A DNA stretch of 20,076 bases. It comes from Candidatus Fermentibacterota bacterium (GTDB lineage Bacteria > JAFGKV01). How positions within the stretch are numbered: the first letter of the stretch is position 1; each line of letters opens with the position of its first letter. The DNA is taken from NCBI GenBank assembly GCA_016928395.1, contig JAFGKV010000091.1, positions 1 to 20,076 of the forward strand, given 5' to 3'. Below the pieces are notes generated by a model. That model made no database searches and was not told where the DNA came from. It saw only the letters and a program-made list of their open reading frames with translations. Positions 7,917 to 16,427 of the stretch are shown here, in pieces. The translations under genes and the position numbers were made by a program.

Positions 7917-7999
7917 CCACTGTCGGCAGTGCCGCACAGCGTCTCCTACGAGGCAATCGTGTGGCGCACAGACGACATAGGTCCGGCTTCAGCCGCGAC

Positions 8000-8023
8000 G
8001 GGTGAGGGTCGAAATCCCTCCCC
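8000..8023. other. Hairpin in the convergent intergenic gap, possible transcription end
   Basis: The 180-bp gap between the stops of two convergent genes (7917-8096) contains a strong stem: GGTGAGGG (8001-8008) pairs with CCCTCCCC (8016-8023) around a 7-nt loop, with one mismatch. A second stem can form between CCTCC (8026-8030) and GGAGG (8042-8046). Neither is followed by a T-run on either strand, so they are not classical intrinsic terminators. Nothing else is recognised in the gap. Confidence 0.3.
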
Positions 8024-8096
8024 GGCCTCCTCTTGCGAACTGGAGGGGGCGCTTCGGCGGGAGGCTCTCAGTTATTGGCTATGCGCCTTGGGCGGA

Positions 8097-9935
8097 TCAC
8101 CGCCCGGTGCCTCTTCGAGTGTACCGACGCAGGTAGGCCAGCTCACTGGCATCCAGCCATCCATCGTCTCGAATCAGGAGCCTGCCCAACTCAAGCTCCC
8201 GGAATGATGATCGCCACCGGTCATCGGGGCAGCCTTCCTCGCTGTCCCATACCTCTGTCAGCCAGCAGCGTACTCGTTGTGGATTCATGAGTTCGGGGGT
8301 GTCGGCACACCATTGGTCAAAGGCATGGCGACGCATCACTATAGGCGCAGGAGCGGGCGACGGCACCACTTGCCGGCACCGATCATGAGTCACAGGGGAT
8401 GGCTCCGCATGGACACACCACGGTTCAGGACCCTGCACATGGATCCCGGCTCCCTTGCGCGGAGGTATGACCCGCCAGTACCACACATTCCATTCCCACA
8501 TGCGGGTCCGTGAGATGATCACATCGTCGATCTGCGGGCAGTGAAGGTTGAGACCGTACCCCAGCCGAAGGTAAGGCCCCGAGCTGGAGACTCGATCCTC
8601 GGGCGTTCCGTCGCGGGAAAGAACCGACCATTCGGGCATTACCTCCCATGGTGTTCGCGCCCGACTGGCGAAGGAAACCCATTCATTCTCCCGCAGTGCA
8701 TTCACCAAAGCAAGGGATTCGAACCGTTTGTCGGCTATGGTCGCCGCAGAGCGGAGGGGAGGCCATCGATAGGCCAGATCAGGAGCGAGACAGACCAGGA
8801 GATGCCACGCCACCAATGCGATTAGCGCGATGCCATGGCTGCGCCGCAGCGGACAAGGGAAGGCCGGGGCCACTGCCAGCACACATCCCAGCAGCGGTTC
8901 CATGGCGTAGCGGCTGGTGAACGTGCCGTAGAGACAGAGAGATAGGGTCGCGACTGCTGCCCATACGACACCCGGGAGCGACTTGGCGCCGCGGCATGAT
9001 GCCAGCAGCACGATGGGGATGACGATCGCCGCACCGGGCGCGACCAGAGCCGCGGCCACAAAGGCCAGCGGCATGATGCGCCGGCGCGAGACGAACACGG
9101 CGGTTGCGCCTGTGAGTAGCAGGCCCGTGTTGCGCACAAGGGAGGCGGCATGTCCCATGATCACCGTTACGGAAGAGCGAACCACCAACCAGGGATCCGT
9201 CAGCAGGGAGCCCAGAACCGATCGGTCTTCCCCGGGTAGCAGGAGCCACGCCGACGCCGCCAAGAAAGGCATGGCGCAGGCCAGGCGTCTGCGGCCGCTG
9301 ATCCATAGGTCCACGGCGACGGCCGTGGGCACGAGCAGAAACATGACCTCCCGCGACAGCAAGGAGAGGACCAAGGCAGCGACGCCTGCCACGGTGGCGG
9401 CGTTCCCGCGACGGGAACGCAGGATCCAGATACCCAGCAGGAGCAGCGAATAGCTCACCAGGTAGGTGGAGCACGACATCCAGGCCAGCAGCCCCTGCAC
9501 CGCCGGCGCGGCGGCGACGGTCGCTGCTGCAGCGGCGGCGATTCGCGGGGAACAGTGAATCCGCAGCACCAGATAGAGCAGCACCATGGTCAGCACATAC
9601 AGCACCCTCCACGCCCACACAAGCCCCAGGTTGCCTCCCGCCAGGTAGGCCGCGCTCCATACCCAGAGGAGAAGCGGACGTTTCCTGGAGATGTGGGGGG
9701 GCAGCTGGCCCGAGACGGAACAGGCACGGAAGAACTCGCGAACCGCGATGGCGGGCCCCTCGGCCAGACCGTCTCGGGTGGCGCGGGCCGCGGACGTGGC
9801 GATGCCATAGTAGGAGTGATCGTCTGACACCACGGAGAAGGGCCGGGCCTGACGAAGCACCACCGTTGCCGCCACCGTCAGCGGTAGCAAAGCAAGCAGG
9901 ACGGATTCGAGCCGGGGTCTCAGGAAATCGCCCAC
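8097..9935 (-). CDS. Multi-pass membrane protein, GT-C glycosyltransferase-like
   Basis: A 612-residue protein with about ten hydrophobic segments between residues 10 and 390, then a hydrophilic region (about 400-612) rich in Trp, Arg and Cys. After TM1 the first extracytoplasmic loop carries SDDHSYYG with Asp38-Asp39. An acidic motif there is the hallmark of GT-C enzymes, which use polyprenyl-phosphate sugars at the outer face of the inner membrane (PMT, ArnT, PglB relatives). An RKRPLLLW segment before the next helices also fits. No specific family is recognised, so the assignment rests on topology and this motif. The start is GTG 9935, overlapping the end of apbE by 16 bp, so the gene is probably the last of the rnf operon. 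A polytopic protein of another kind is possible. Confidence 0.65.
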   Translation of the reverse strand: MGDFLRPRLESVLLALLPLTVAATVVLRQARPFSVVSDDHSYYGIATSAARATRDGLAEGPAIAVREFFRACSVSGQLPPHISRKRPLLLWVWSAAYLAGGNLGLVWAWRVLYVLTMVLLYLVLRIHCSPRIAAAAAATVAAAPAVQGLLAWMSCSTYLVSYSLLLLGIWILRSRRGNAATVAGVAALVLSLLSREVMFLLVPTAVAVDLWISGRRRLACAMPFLAASAWLLLPGEDRSVLGSLLTDPWLVVRSSVTVIMGHAASLVRNTGLLLTGATAVFVSRRRIMPLAFVAAALVAPGAAIVIPIVLLASCRGAKSLPGVVWAAVATLSLCLYGTFTSRYAMEPLLGCVLAVAPAFPCPLRRSHGIALIALVAWHLLVCLAPDLAYRWPPLRSAATIADKRFESLALVNALRENEWVSFASRARTPWEVMPEWSVLSRDGTPEDRVSSSGPYLRLGYGLNLHCPQIDDVIISRTRMWEWNVWYWRVIPPRKGAGIHVQGPEPWCVHAEPSPVTHDRCRQVVPSPAPAPIVMRRHAFDQWCADTPELMNPQRVRCWLTEVWDSEEGCPDDRWRSSFRELELGRLLIRDDGWLDASELAYLRRYTRRGTGR

Positions 9936-10933
9936 CGGATCTTGCCCCGCAGGCCGCCGGAGAGCCTCACGTGGTCTCTGGTGAGACAGCCCGCGGCGCC
10001 TGGGTCAGTTACGATGACGGTTTCAACGCCCGGCATCCTCTCGACCAGGGCCATGCCGTCACCGGGTCCCAGCACGAAAACGCCGGTGGAGAGCGCATCG
10101 GTGGTGGTGGCATCGGCGGCAAGAATCGTCACTGACAAGACGTCGTCGGCAGGTCTGCCGGTGCGAGGGTCCACAATGTGGCCGTATCGTATGCCGTCTC
10201 TCACGAAGTACTGCTCATACTGGCCGGACGTTGCCAGGGCCGCGTCGTTGATTTCCAGAGAGCCGACGAGGCGGTTGTGATGGAGGGGGTCGCGAATACC
10301 GACTGCCCACACTCCCCGCGTGGGGCCCTTGCCCAGGGTGGCCACGTTGCCTCCCAGATCAACCATACATCGCGTGACCCCGTGTTGGGCCAGCGCGAAA
10401 CGGGCAATATCCGCGGCGCAGCCCTTACCTATGGCGCCTGCATCCAGGCGCATTCCAGAAGGAAGGTATACTCGCCGTGTGGCCGGATCCAAGAACACCT
10501 TGGCAAAGCCGATCAGGTTCAAGACGGAATCGATCTCTGCCTGCGCCGGTACATTGCCTTCGCCCTGGAGCTTCCAGAGCCGCATTAACGGACCGATGGA
10601 GGGATCGAAGGCCCCATGGGTCAGGTCATGGAATCGGCCACAGGCCAGCAAGACCTCCATGGTTCTGGCCGATACCTCGACGGTGTCCCGCCCGGCCGAT
10701 TCATTGATGCGAGAGAAATCTGACCCTGGTCTGTAGATGCTGAGCGCACTGTCCAGGCCGGCCGCCGCGTCGAAAGCAGCCCGCGCTGCGGCGTGGGCTG
10801 CAGGGGAGGACTCGCTGATTATGGTTATTCGCAGGTACGTGCCCATGAGTGGGAAATCGAATTGGTGGCGCGGCGCAGAGCATGCCGCTGCCACGGTCAG
10901 AGCCACCGCCGCTACCCGGCAGACTGCGCCCAC
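9920..10933 (-). CDS. apbE: FAD:protein FMN transferase (ApbE)
   Basis: This enzyme transfers FMN from FAD to a Thr in S/TGAT motifs of exported flavoproteins; here the evident targets are RnfG and RnfD from the same operon. The 337 residues show the family landmarks: FPLMGTYLRI after the signal, GAIGKG (166-171) with Lys170, VDLGGNVATLG, SGQYEQYF, YGHIVDPRTGRP, and TTTDALSTG with the metal-binding Asp279. The frame stays open upstream to 11368 across the RseC-like gene, but residues before 10933 do not match the family. GTG 10933 gives a clean signal peptide ending VAAAC (Cys18), compatible with a periplasmic lipoprotein although the lipobox is weak. No good Shine-Dalgarno site supports this start. 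Its stop overlaps the start of the GT-C-like gene. Confidence 0.93.
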   Translation of the reverse strand: MGAVCRVAAVALTVAAACSAPRHQFDFPLMGTYLRITIISESSPAAHAAARAAFDAAAGLDSALSIYRPGSDFSRINESAGRDTVEVSARTMEVLLACGRFHDLTHGAFDPSIGPLMRLWKLQGEGNVPAQAEIDSVLNLIGFAKVFLDPATRRVYLPSGMRLDAGAIGKGCAADIARFALAQHGVTRCMVDLGGNVATLGKGPTRGVWAVGIRDPLHHNRLVGSLEINDAALATSGQYEQYFVRDGIRYGHIVDPRTGRPADDVLSVTILAADATTTDALSTGVFVLGPGDGMALVERMPGVETVIVTDPGAAGCLTRDHVRLSGGLRGKIRWAIS

Positions 10934-10947
10934 AGAGGCGAGACGAT

Positions 10948-11385
10948 TCAGGCGCCTATCCCCGCCGATTCTGCGCTCACTATCCGGGCGGCGAATCGAG
11001 CTCCCTTCGGCATACGGTTCCCCAGGAGCCGCACCACGGGCACGCTCAAGGCGAGTCCCAGCGCGGCGAACAGGAAGGACCGTTTTTCGCCCCCGGTGAC
11101 CTGGCCGATCACTGCGCCGGCGAGCAGCGCGGCCAAAGGAATTCCGTAGAGGATGAGACTGGCCGCCAACAGGCCTTGGTCGGTGATCTCGACTCTCACA
11201 AGGTCGCCAGGGCGCACACCGACAGGGTCGTTCACCCACAACGATCTGCCCTTGCGGGGACTCCCAAACGCGCAGGTTCCCTCGGCTCCGCACGCGGCGC
11301 AGGCCTCGGTGTCGGCGACCTTGACCAGCGCGGTGTCTCCGTCGACACGCTCCACAATGCCCCGGCACGATCCGTCGTACGCCAC
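10948..11385 (-). CDS. rseC: RseC/MucC-family membrane protein (SoxR-reducing system type)
   Basis: A 145-residue inner-membrane protein. The N-terminus (GIVERVDGDTALVKV, 9-23) is the RseC-type beta domain, followed by three cysteines, C29, C32 and C38, in a CxxCx5C arrangement. Two hydrophobic hairpin segments lie at about 69-95 and 103-120. In E. coli RseC works with the Rsx (Rnf) complex in reducing SoxR and is linked to sigma-E control; in many phyla the gene sits beside rnf or rseP. Here it lies directly between rnfB (1-bp gap) and apbE, which supports a role as an Rnf accessory factor. The start is GTG 11385. A C-terminal MPKGARFAARIV segment is cytoplasmic by prediction. Confidence 0.88.
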   Translation of the reverse strand: MAYDGSCRGIVERVDGDTALVKVADTEACAACGAEGTCAFGSPRKGRSLWVNDPVGVRPGDLVRVEITDQGLLAASLILYGIPLAALLAGAVIGQVTGGEKRSFLFAALGLALSVPVVRLLGNRMPKGARFAARIVSAESAGIGA

Positions 11386-11386
11386 G

Positions 11387-12208
11387 TCAGCCCAGTTGCG
11401 TGGTCAGATCCACGATCTTGATGGCTCCGGTGGGGCACTTCTCCACCGTCTCAGGGCGGCTGGCGGTGGCTTTTGCATAGTCTACTACGGCAAGATTCTG
11501 CTGCATCGTGATCGCACCATCAGGATCACGTTTCGCGCAGATGCCGCACCCGATGCACGCGACCTGACACGCCTTCCTCGCGATTCCTCCCGGGTCTCTG
11601 CTGGAGCATAAGACTATCATCCGCTGTTCCTGCACCGGATGCATCCGCAGCAGGGAACGCGGGCAGGCATTCACACATGCCATGCAGCCAGTGCACTTGG
11701 CGGGATTGACCACTGGCAGCCCATTGGGGCCGATGTGGATGGCATCGAATCGGCAGGCCCGCACGCAGTCGCCTAGACCAAGGCACCCCCAGATGCAGGC
11801 TTTGAACCCGGACTGCACCAAGGATGCGGCGCCGCAGGTTGCCGGGCCCGAATAGCGGGCACGGTGGGGCGATTCGGCCTCACCGCCCTGGCAGTGAAGC
11901 ACGGCGATGCGCTTCACGAAGCCGCCGGCCTCTACTCCCATGATGGCTGAAAGCCCTGCAACGGCCTCTGCACCGCCCGGGTTGCACCGGTCGAGCGGGG
12001 CAGTGCCCGCGACTACTGCTTCGGCATAGCCCCGGCAGCCCGGATAGCCGCAGCCACCGCAGTTGAGCCCGGGTAGGATGTCTGCGGCCCGGGAGACCCG
12101 GGGATCTTCCTCCACCGATAGCTTCTTGTCCGCAATAGCCAGCCCCAGAGCGAAGAGAAGCCCCAACCCTCCCATGCTGGCCGCGGCGATGATCAGGTAT
12201 GTCTCCAT
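11387..12208 (-). CDS. rnfB: Rnf complex subunit B, multi-cluster ferredoxin
   Basis: The ferredoxin-docking subunit of Rnf. One N-terminal membrane helix (about 4-26) is followed by the Fe-S domain LNCGGCGYPGC (about 48-58, later Cys near 75) and a long-type ferredoxin region. That region has C138, C142, C148, C152 (CIWGCLGLGDCVRAC), then C172, C175, C178, C182 (CTGCMACVNAC), then C218, C221, C224 (CIGCGIC). The last motif ends KRDP rather than xxCP: Asp228, codon GAT, occupies the fourth ligand position. A final KCPTGAI closes the domain. Length (273) is normal for bacterial RnfB. The start at 12208 has a strong Shine-Dalgarno site (GGGAGG), and the gene begins 10 bp after rnfA. Electrons from reduced ferredoxin would pass through these clusters to the membrane subunits. 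Confidence 0.96.
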   Translation of the reverse strand: METYLIIAAASMGGLGLLFALGLAIADKKLSVEEDPRVSRAADILPGLNCGGCGYPGCRGYAEAVVAGTAPLDRCNPGGAEAVAGLSAIMGVEAGGFVKRIAVLHCQGGEAESPHRARYSGPATCGAASLVQSGFKACIWGCLGLGDCVRACRFDAIHIGPNGLPVVNPAKCTGCMACVNACPRSLLRMHPVQEQRMIVLCSSRDPGGIARKACQVACIGCGICAKRDPDGAITMQQNLAVVDYAKATASRPETVEKCPTGAIKIVDLTTQLG

Positions 12209-12218
12209 ATCGCCTCCC

Positions 12219-12797
12219 TTACCCCTTGATCAGGCCTTGGAAGCCCATGAACGACAGGGCCAGCAGGCTGGCAGTGATAAGTGTGATACCCGCGCCCCTC
12301 AGATTGACCGGGACATCCGCCAGCTCCAGTTGCTCCCGGATGCCCGCCATAATCACCAAAGCCATGGTGAAGCCGACTCCGGCCCCGATCCCGAAGACGA
12401 CTGACTGGAGGAAGCCGTAGTCACGCAGTGCAGACAGCAGGGCCAAGCCCAGAATGGCGCAATTGGTCGTGATGAGCGGCAGGAAGATACCCAAGGCCCG
12501 GTAGAGCGGCGGGCTGGTCTTGCGTACGAACATCTCCACGAGCTGCACCAAGGAGGCGATGACGAGAATGAATGAAACGTACTGGAGGAACGGCACATTG
12601 AACGCGATGAGAATCTTGTGATTGATGAACCATGAAACCGCCGCGGTCATAGTCATCACGAACGTAGTGGCCAGGCCGAGGCCGATGGCCGACGATATGC
12701 GATCGCTTACACCGATGAAGGGGCAGATACCCAAAAAGTAGGAGAGGACGAAGTTGTTGACGAGCACCGTCGATATGAAGAGCAGCAAATACTGCAT
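12219..12797 (-). CDS. rnfA: Rnf complex membrane subunit A
   Basis: A 192-residue, six-helix inner-membrane protein of the RnfA/NqrE family. The diagnostic motifs are [11 protein letters not shown] with Cys25 and TTNCAILG with Cys113. In Nqr and Rnf structures these cysteines, with the matching pair in RnfE, hold an intramembrane iron-sulfur centre that carries electrons across the bilayer. The frame stays open to 12920, but the ATG at 12797 starts the family N-terminus ([10 protein letters not shown]) and has GGAGG about 6 bp upstream, so it is chosen. The gap from rnfE is 11 bp. The C-terminal [23 protein letters not shown] is typical. Confidence 0.97.
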   Translation of the reverse strand: MQYLLLFISTVLVNNFVLSYFLGICPFIGVSDRISSAIGLGLATTFVMTMTAAVSWFINHKILIAFNVPFLQYVSFILVIASLVQLVEMFVRKTSPPLYRALGIFLPLITTNCAILGLALLSALRDYGFLQSVVFGIGAGVGFTMALVIMAGIREQLELADVPVNLRGAGITLITASLLALSFMGFQGLIKG

Positions 12798-12808
12798 CGC
12801 GGCCTCCC

Positions 12809-13438
12809 TCACTGCGCTGCCGGGGCACGGCGTTGCCGGCGCGCGGCGATGAGGTTGCTGGTGCCAATCAAGACACCAAGAGCCAGAAATGCCCCCGGGG
12901 GCAAGAGCATGATGGTCCAACGCTCAAATACCTGGGGCAGCAACGTGACTCCGAAGACGCTGCCGTTGCCCAACAGCTCGCGGACGCTCCCCATGACAAT
13001 GAGGGCCAGAGTGAAGCCGACTCCCATGCCCGCAGCATCGACGATGGATCGTCCCACAGGATTCCGTGAGGTGAAGGCTTCCTGCCTCCCCAGGATTACG
13101 CAATTGACGACGATCAAAGGCACGAAAGGACCCAAGGCCCGGGAGATATCGGGGAACTGGGCCCGAAGGAAGTAGTCGGCGATGGTCACGAATCCCGCAA
13201 TAATCACGACGTAGACAGCGATTCGGACCTGGCTGGGGACCATCTTCCGAACCAGGCCGACCAGCGTGGACGACATGAGCAGCACGAAGCTGGTGGCGAG
13301 GCCCATGGCGAAGGCATTGACGGCGGAGTTCGTGACTGCCAAGGTGGGGCACATTCCAAGAACCTGTTTCAGTATGGGATTCTGCGCCCACAGGCCTTTG
13401 GTGAACTCCTTGCCCAGGGGTGTTGGAGTCTTTGCCAT
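12809..13438 (-). CDS. rnfE: Rnf complex membrane subunit E
   Basis: A 209-residue, six-helix membrane protein of the RnfE/NqrD family and inverted-topology partner of RnfA. It has the N-terminal block [20 protein letters not shown] with Cys30, and [13 protein letters not shown] with Cys113; these two cysteines complete the RnfA-RnfE metal site. The AQNP and GRQEAF motifs separate it from RnfA. The ATG at 13438 is chosen over an upstream in-frame start (13477) because it matches the family N-terminus and has GGAGGG about 9 bp upstream, within the end of rnfG. The gene begins 4 bp after the rnfG stop. The C-terminus is basic and hydrophilic. Confidence 0.97.
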   Translation of the reverse strand: MAKTPTPLGKEFTKGLWAQNPILKQVLGMCPTLAVTNSAVNAFAMGLATSFVLLMSSTLVGLVRKMVPSQVRIAVYVVIIAGFVTIADYFLRAQFPDISRALGPFVPLIVVNCVILGRQEAFTSRNPVGRSIVDAAGMGVGFTLALIVMGSVRELLGNGSVFGVTLLPQVFERWTIMLLPPGAFLALGVLIGTSNLIAARRQRRAPAAQ

Positions 13439-13442
13439 ATCG

Positions 13443-13997
13443 CTACCCTCCCGCCTTTCGAGCTGCGTCCAGTGCATTGTTCACGATGCCCTCCACGGCC
13501 TTGGAGGAGATGGTGGCGCCGGTTATGGCTTCCACGCGGCCGGTGGCCCGGTCGAGTATGCCGCCCTTGACGACGGCAACCTTTGGGGCAAGGGCTAAGC
13601 CCTGAAACTGGTTCAGGAATTCCTCGCCATCGATCTTAGCACCAAGGCCCGGCGTCTCTAACTGCTTTAGAACGCGGAGCCCCAACACGGTGTCGCAGTC
13701 GGCGCTGAAGCCCGCCATGAGGCTGATAACATCCTGGAACCCCGTGCCCTGGGCCCGCACGGCAATGCCCACCAAGGCGTCGTTTTCATCATAGCCTCGA
13801 TAGAGGGAGAAGTCGCCCGAAGCGGCTTCCTCGAACCGCTGGGCCCCGGGGAGGACCCGGTACACCGCTCGCTCCAACTCCGCCCGCTCGTTTCGTTGGA
13901 TGGTAGGCCACGTCGCCGCGAACACGAAGGCGAGCAATGAACCGATGATTGCCGCAGTCAGCGTCAACACGACGATCATGTGCAGGGCGCGCTTCAT
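13443..13997 (-). CDS. rnfG: Rnf complex subunit G, covalent flavoprotein
   Basis: A 184-residue protein with one N-terminal membrane anchor (about 5-28) and an FMN-binding domain facing the periplasm. The flavinylation motif is EAITGATISS with Thr162 as the expected FMN-linked residue; Glu stands where the ApbE consensus (Dxx[ST]GAT) usually has Asp, a conservative change. Other family landmarks are the LPGAQ segment after the anchor, GYDEND, and a mid-domain segment LKQLETPGLGAKI. The start ATG 13997 overlaps the rnfD stop by 4 bp (ATGA) and has AGGGAGGAG upstream; an in-frame ATG at 14042 lies inside rnfD and is less likely. ApbE from the same operon is the probable modifying enzyme. Confidence 0.97.
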   Translation of the reverse strand: MKRALHMIVVLTLTAAIIGSLLAFVFAATWPTIQRNERAELERAVYRVLPGAQRFEEAASGDFSLYRGYDENDALVGIAVRAQGTGFQDVISLMAGFSADCDTVLGLRVLKQLETPGLGAKIDGEEFLNQFQGLALAPKVAVVKGGILDRATGRVEAITGATISSKAVEGIVNNALDAARKAGG

Positions 13998-14989
13998 GCT
14001 GCTCCTCCCTTCCCGTGGCCGTAGATTGTGGGTACGGTCCATCGGTTGATCAGAGGAGTTATGGCATTCATGAAGAGTATGGAGTACATCACGCCCTCAG
14101 GATAGCCGCCCCAGAGGCGGATGAGGGAGACGATGAGGCCCCCGCCGATGCCGAAGACCAGCTGGCCTCGGTGAGTCGTAGGAGAGGTTACCATGTCCGT
14201 GGCCATGAAGAAGGCACCGATGAACAGGCCGCCGGAGAGCAGATGAAAGGGCATGGGCGCGAAGGCGGCCGGGTCAACCGCATGCATGATAGCGGTGAAA
14301 ACAACCACGGTGCCCAGATAGGTAACGGGAATATGCCAGGTGATGACCTTGCGATAGAAGAGAAAAGCAGCGCCCAGAAGGACCGCCACGGCTGATGTCT
14401 CTCCTAGCGAGCCTCCCACATTGCCCCAGAACAGCTGGCCCAAATCGGTAAGCTGCCTCTCGAACTTGAACATGCCCAGAGGAGTGGCGCCGGTGACCGC
14501 CTGGAGACCGGGGAACGGTGAGGGGGCCGTCCACGTCGTGAGGGCCACGGGATAACACGCCATGAGGAAGGCCCGGCCGATGAGGGCGGGGTTGAACACA
14601 TTGAAGCCCAGACCCCCGTAGATCATCTTGCCGAGCACGATGGACACTGCTGCGCCGACCACCATGATTTGTAGTGAGCTCGCCAAATGCGGCGACATTC
14701 GGGGGGGCAGGACGAGGGCCAGAAGAAGCCCAGTGACCACGGCGCTGCCGTCCCGCAGGGATGAGGGCCGCCCTCGGGCACGGCAGGTGAGCCACTCCGC
14801 CAGCATGGCTGCGCCCACGCACACTGCGATATTGAGCAGGGCGATGATCCCAAAGAAGTACACGGCTGCCGCGGCGCAGGGAAGAAGGGCCATGGCCACC
14901 GTATACATGATGGCAGGAACCGAGTCCCTGTCACGCAGATGCGGCGACGAGGCAAGCTCCAGTCCCATTTCATTCGTAGCGTGAGCCAT
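13994..14989 (-). CDS. rnfD: Rnf complex membrane subunit D, covalent flavoprotein
   Basis: A 331-residue polytopic inner-membrane protein of the RnfD/NqrB family. The N-terminus has the typical ASSPHLRDRDSVPAIMYTVAM segment shortened here to ASSPH plus the first helix. Roughly eight to ten hydrophobic segments follow. The conserved flavin motif is VTGATPLG with Thr169 as the predicted FMN attachment site. Later landmarks are FWGNVGGSLGETSA, AFFMATDMVTSPTT and the C-terminal GGYPEGVMYSILFMNA. The ATG at 14989 has a near-perfect AGGAGG about 5 bp upstream; the frame is open to 15094, but the extra residues are unlike the family. It begins 8 bp after the rnfC stop and overlaps rnfG by 4 bp. Confidence 0.97.
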   Translation of the reverse strand: MAHATNEMGLELASSPHLRDRDSVPAIMYTVAMALLPCAAAAVYFFGIIALLNIAVCVGAAMLAEWLTCRARGRPSSLRDGSAVVTGLLLALVLPPRMSPHLASSLQIMVVGAAVSIVLGKMIYGGLGFNVFNPALIGRAFLMACYPVALTTWTAPSPFPGLQAVTGATPLGMFKFERQLTDLGQLFWGNVGGSLGETSAVAVLLGAAFLFYRKVITWHIPVTYLGTVVVFTAIMHAVDPAAFAPMPFHLLSGGLFIGAFFMATDMVTSPTTHRGQLVFGIGGGLIVSLIRLWGGYPEGVMYSILFMNAITPLINRWTVPTIYGHGKGGAA

Positions 14990-14997
14990 GTCTCCTC

Positions 14998-16329
14998 CTA
15001 TGCGGCTCTGGTGCGCCGGAGAGCGGCTTTGCCGACCCGCATCCAGTGAACAAGGGGTATCTTGGCCGGGCAGCCATAGGCGCAGGATCCGCACTCAAAG
15101 CAATCCAGGAGTCCCGAGGCCTTTGCCTTGCCTTCGAGGCCGTTGCGGCAGAGCGCGGCAATGGCCGACGGCACAAGGTGCATGGGGCACGCCGTCACGC
15201 AGCGACCGCATCGGATACACGGGTACTCCCTGGCCGGGGCGAGCTGGGCCGCCGTCAGAGCCAGGATTCCGCTGGTGGTCTTTGTGACCGGCACCTCGAT
15301 ATCGGGAACTGCTACTCCCATGAGTGGGCCGCCCAGAATGACTCTCTGGGCCTTCTCGGGAATCCAACCGCATTCCTCCAGCAGCACCCGTACGGGTGTG
15401 CCGACCAAGGCCAGCAGATTCGCCGGTGACTTGACTGCGCCGCCCGCCACCGTTACGACGCGCTCCATGGATGGCATGTCCTTGAGTACTGCGTCACGAA
15501 CAGCAGCTGCAGTGCCGACATTGGAGACCAGAACACCAACATCGGCGGGGAGCCCGCCACTGGGCACCTCCCGCCGGGTCAGCGTGTGGATCAGCGTCTT
15601 CTCCGCACCCTGCGGGTATCGGGTATGCACAACCTGAACTCGAACGATCCCGCGTAGCCCGGCGTGCTGGGCCGCATCGGCCATGGCACGGGCGGCATCG
15701 GGCTTATTGTCTTCGATGCCAATAATGCCGATCGTGGCGCCTAACGCATGCATGATCAAGCGCATGCCGTCGACGATATCCGATGCGCGTTCCAGCATGA
15801 CCCTATGGTCCGCAGTCAAGAATGGCTCGCACTCGGCGCCATTGAGGACGCAGATCTCTACCTTCTTGGGTGGAGGCGGAGAGAGTTTCACGTGGGTCGG
15901 GAATCCGGCGCCCCCCATACCCACTATGCCTGCTCTTCGCACCATGGCCTTAACTTCGGCCTGAGGCATGGCCAAGGCGTCTTCCAGAGATCGTATATCC
16001 TCGGGAATAGCGGGTTGGAACCCCGGGAGCGGACTCAGCACCACGGAGGGCGAGAATCCCCCGCCCCCATGCGGTCGAGGCTCGACTTTCTCCACGGTGC
16101 CCGGTGCGCTGGCGTGGACCGGGGCCGATATCAGCGCATCCACGTCACCGATCATCTCCCCCCTCTGGACCTCCTGCTTCGGCTTCACCAAGGGCTTGCA
16201 GGGCACACCGGTATGCTGGCTCAGGGGAATCACCAGCATGGCTGGAACGGGTGCCCGGCGCGTGGCGACACCCTCGGTGGCACCCTTGCCAGGATCGGGG
16301 TGGACACCCCACGACGTATGCAGGTGCAT
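14998..16329 (-). CDS. rnfC: Rnf complex subunit C, NADH-interacting Fe-S/FMN subunit
   Basis: A 443-residue peripheral subunit that exchanges electrons with NAD and carries FMN. It opens with GVHPDPGK, the RnfC N-terminal signature, then a barrel-sandwich domain with repeated VHASAPGTVE segments. The nucleotide-binding block follows (GIVGMGGAGFPTHVKL, LNGAECEPFLTADHRVM). Two [4Fe-4S] motifs lie near the end: C371, C374, C377, C381 (CIRCGRCVTAC) and C410, C413, C416, C420 (CFECGSCAYGC). It lacks the long Ala/Lys-rich C-terminal extension of enterobacterial RsxC, so it is the short type. The start ATG 16329 has GGAAGG about 6-8 bp upstream. It is the first gene of the operon, transcribed from the gap at 16330-16901. 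Confidence 0.97.
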   Translation of the reverse strand: MHLHTSWGVHPDPGKGATEGVATRRAPVPAMLVIPLSQHTGVPCKPLVKPKQEVQRGEMIGDVDALISAPVHASAPGTVEKVEPRPHGGGGFSPSVVLSPLPGFQPAIPEDIRSLEDALAMPQAEVKAMVRRAGIVGMGGAGFPTHVKLSPPPPKKVEICVLNGAECEPFLTADHRVMLERASDIVDGMRLIMHALGATIGIIGIEDNKPDAARAMADAAQHAGLRGIVRVQVVHTRYPQGAEKTLIHTLTRREVPSGGLPADVGVLVSNVGTAAAVRDAVLKDMPSMERVVTVAGGAVKSPANLLALVGTPVRVLLEECGWIPEKAQRVILGGPLMGVAVPDIEVPVTKTTSGILALTAAQLAPAREYPCIRCGRCVTACPMHLVPSAIAALCRNGLEGKAKASGLLDCFECGSCAYGCPAKIPLVHWMRVGKAALRRTRAA

Positions 16330-16427
16330 ATCACCTTCCTCGCGGTGTCACGGGCCGTGGACGGCACACGATGCGCCGGAAGAACGGCCCGCATCTGGGC
16401 GGACTGGGTGTATCACAATGGCGTGGC

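Noticed and set aside
8001-8023. A second T-arm-like hairpin (loop TCGAAAT)
   Set aside because: The loop is out of register for a T-loop, and no cloverleaf with a matching acceptor stem can be drawn around it.
8708-8730. A tRNA T-arm-like sequence (reverse complement of GGTTCGAATCC)
   Set aside because: The flanking bases do not form a T-stem, no acceptor or anticodon arm follows, and it lies inside the GT-C-like coding sequence.
10934-11368. N-terminal extension of apbE through the RseC-like gene
   Set aside because: The extra residues match nothing in the ApbE family, and the same DNA encodes an intact RseC-family protein in another frame.
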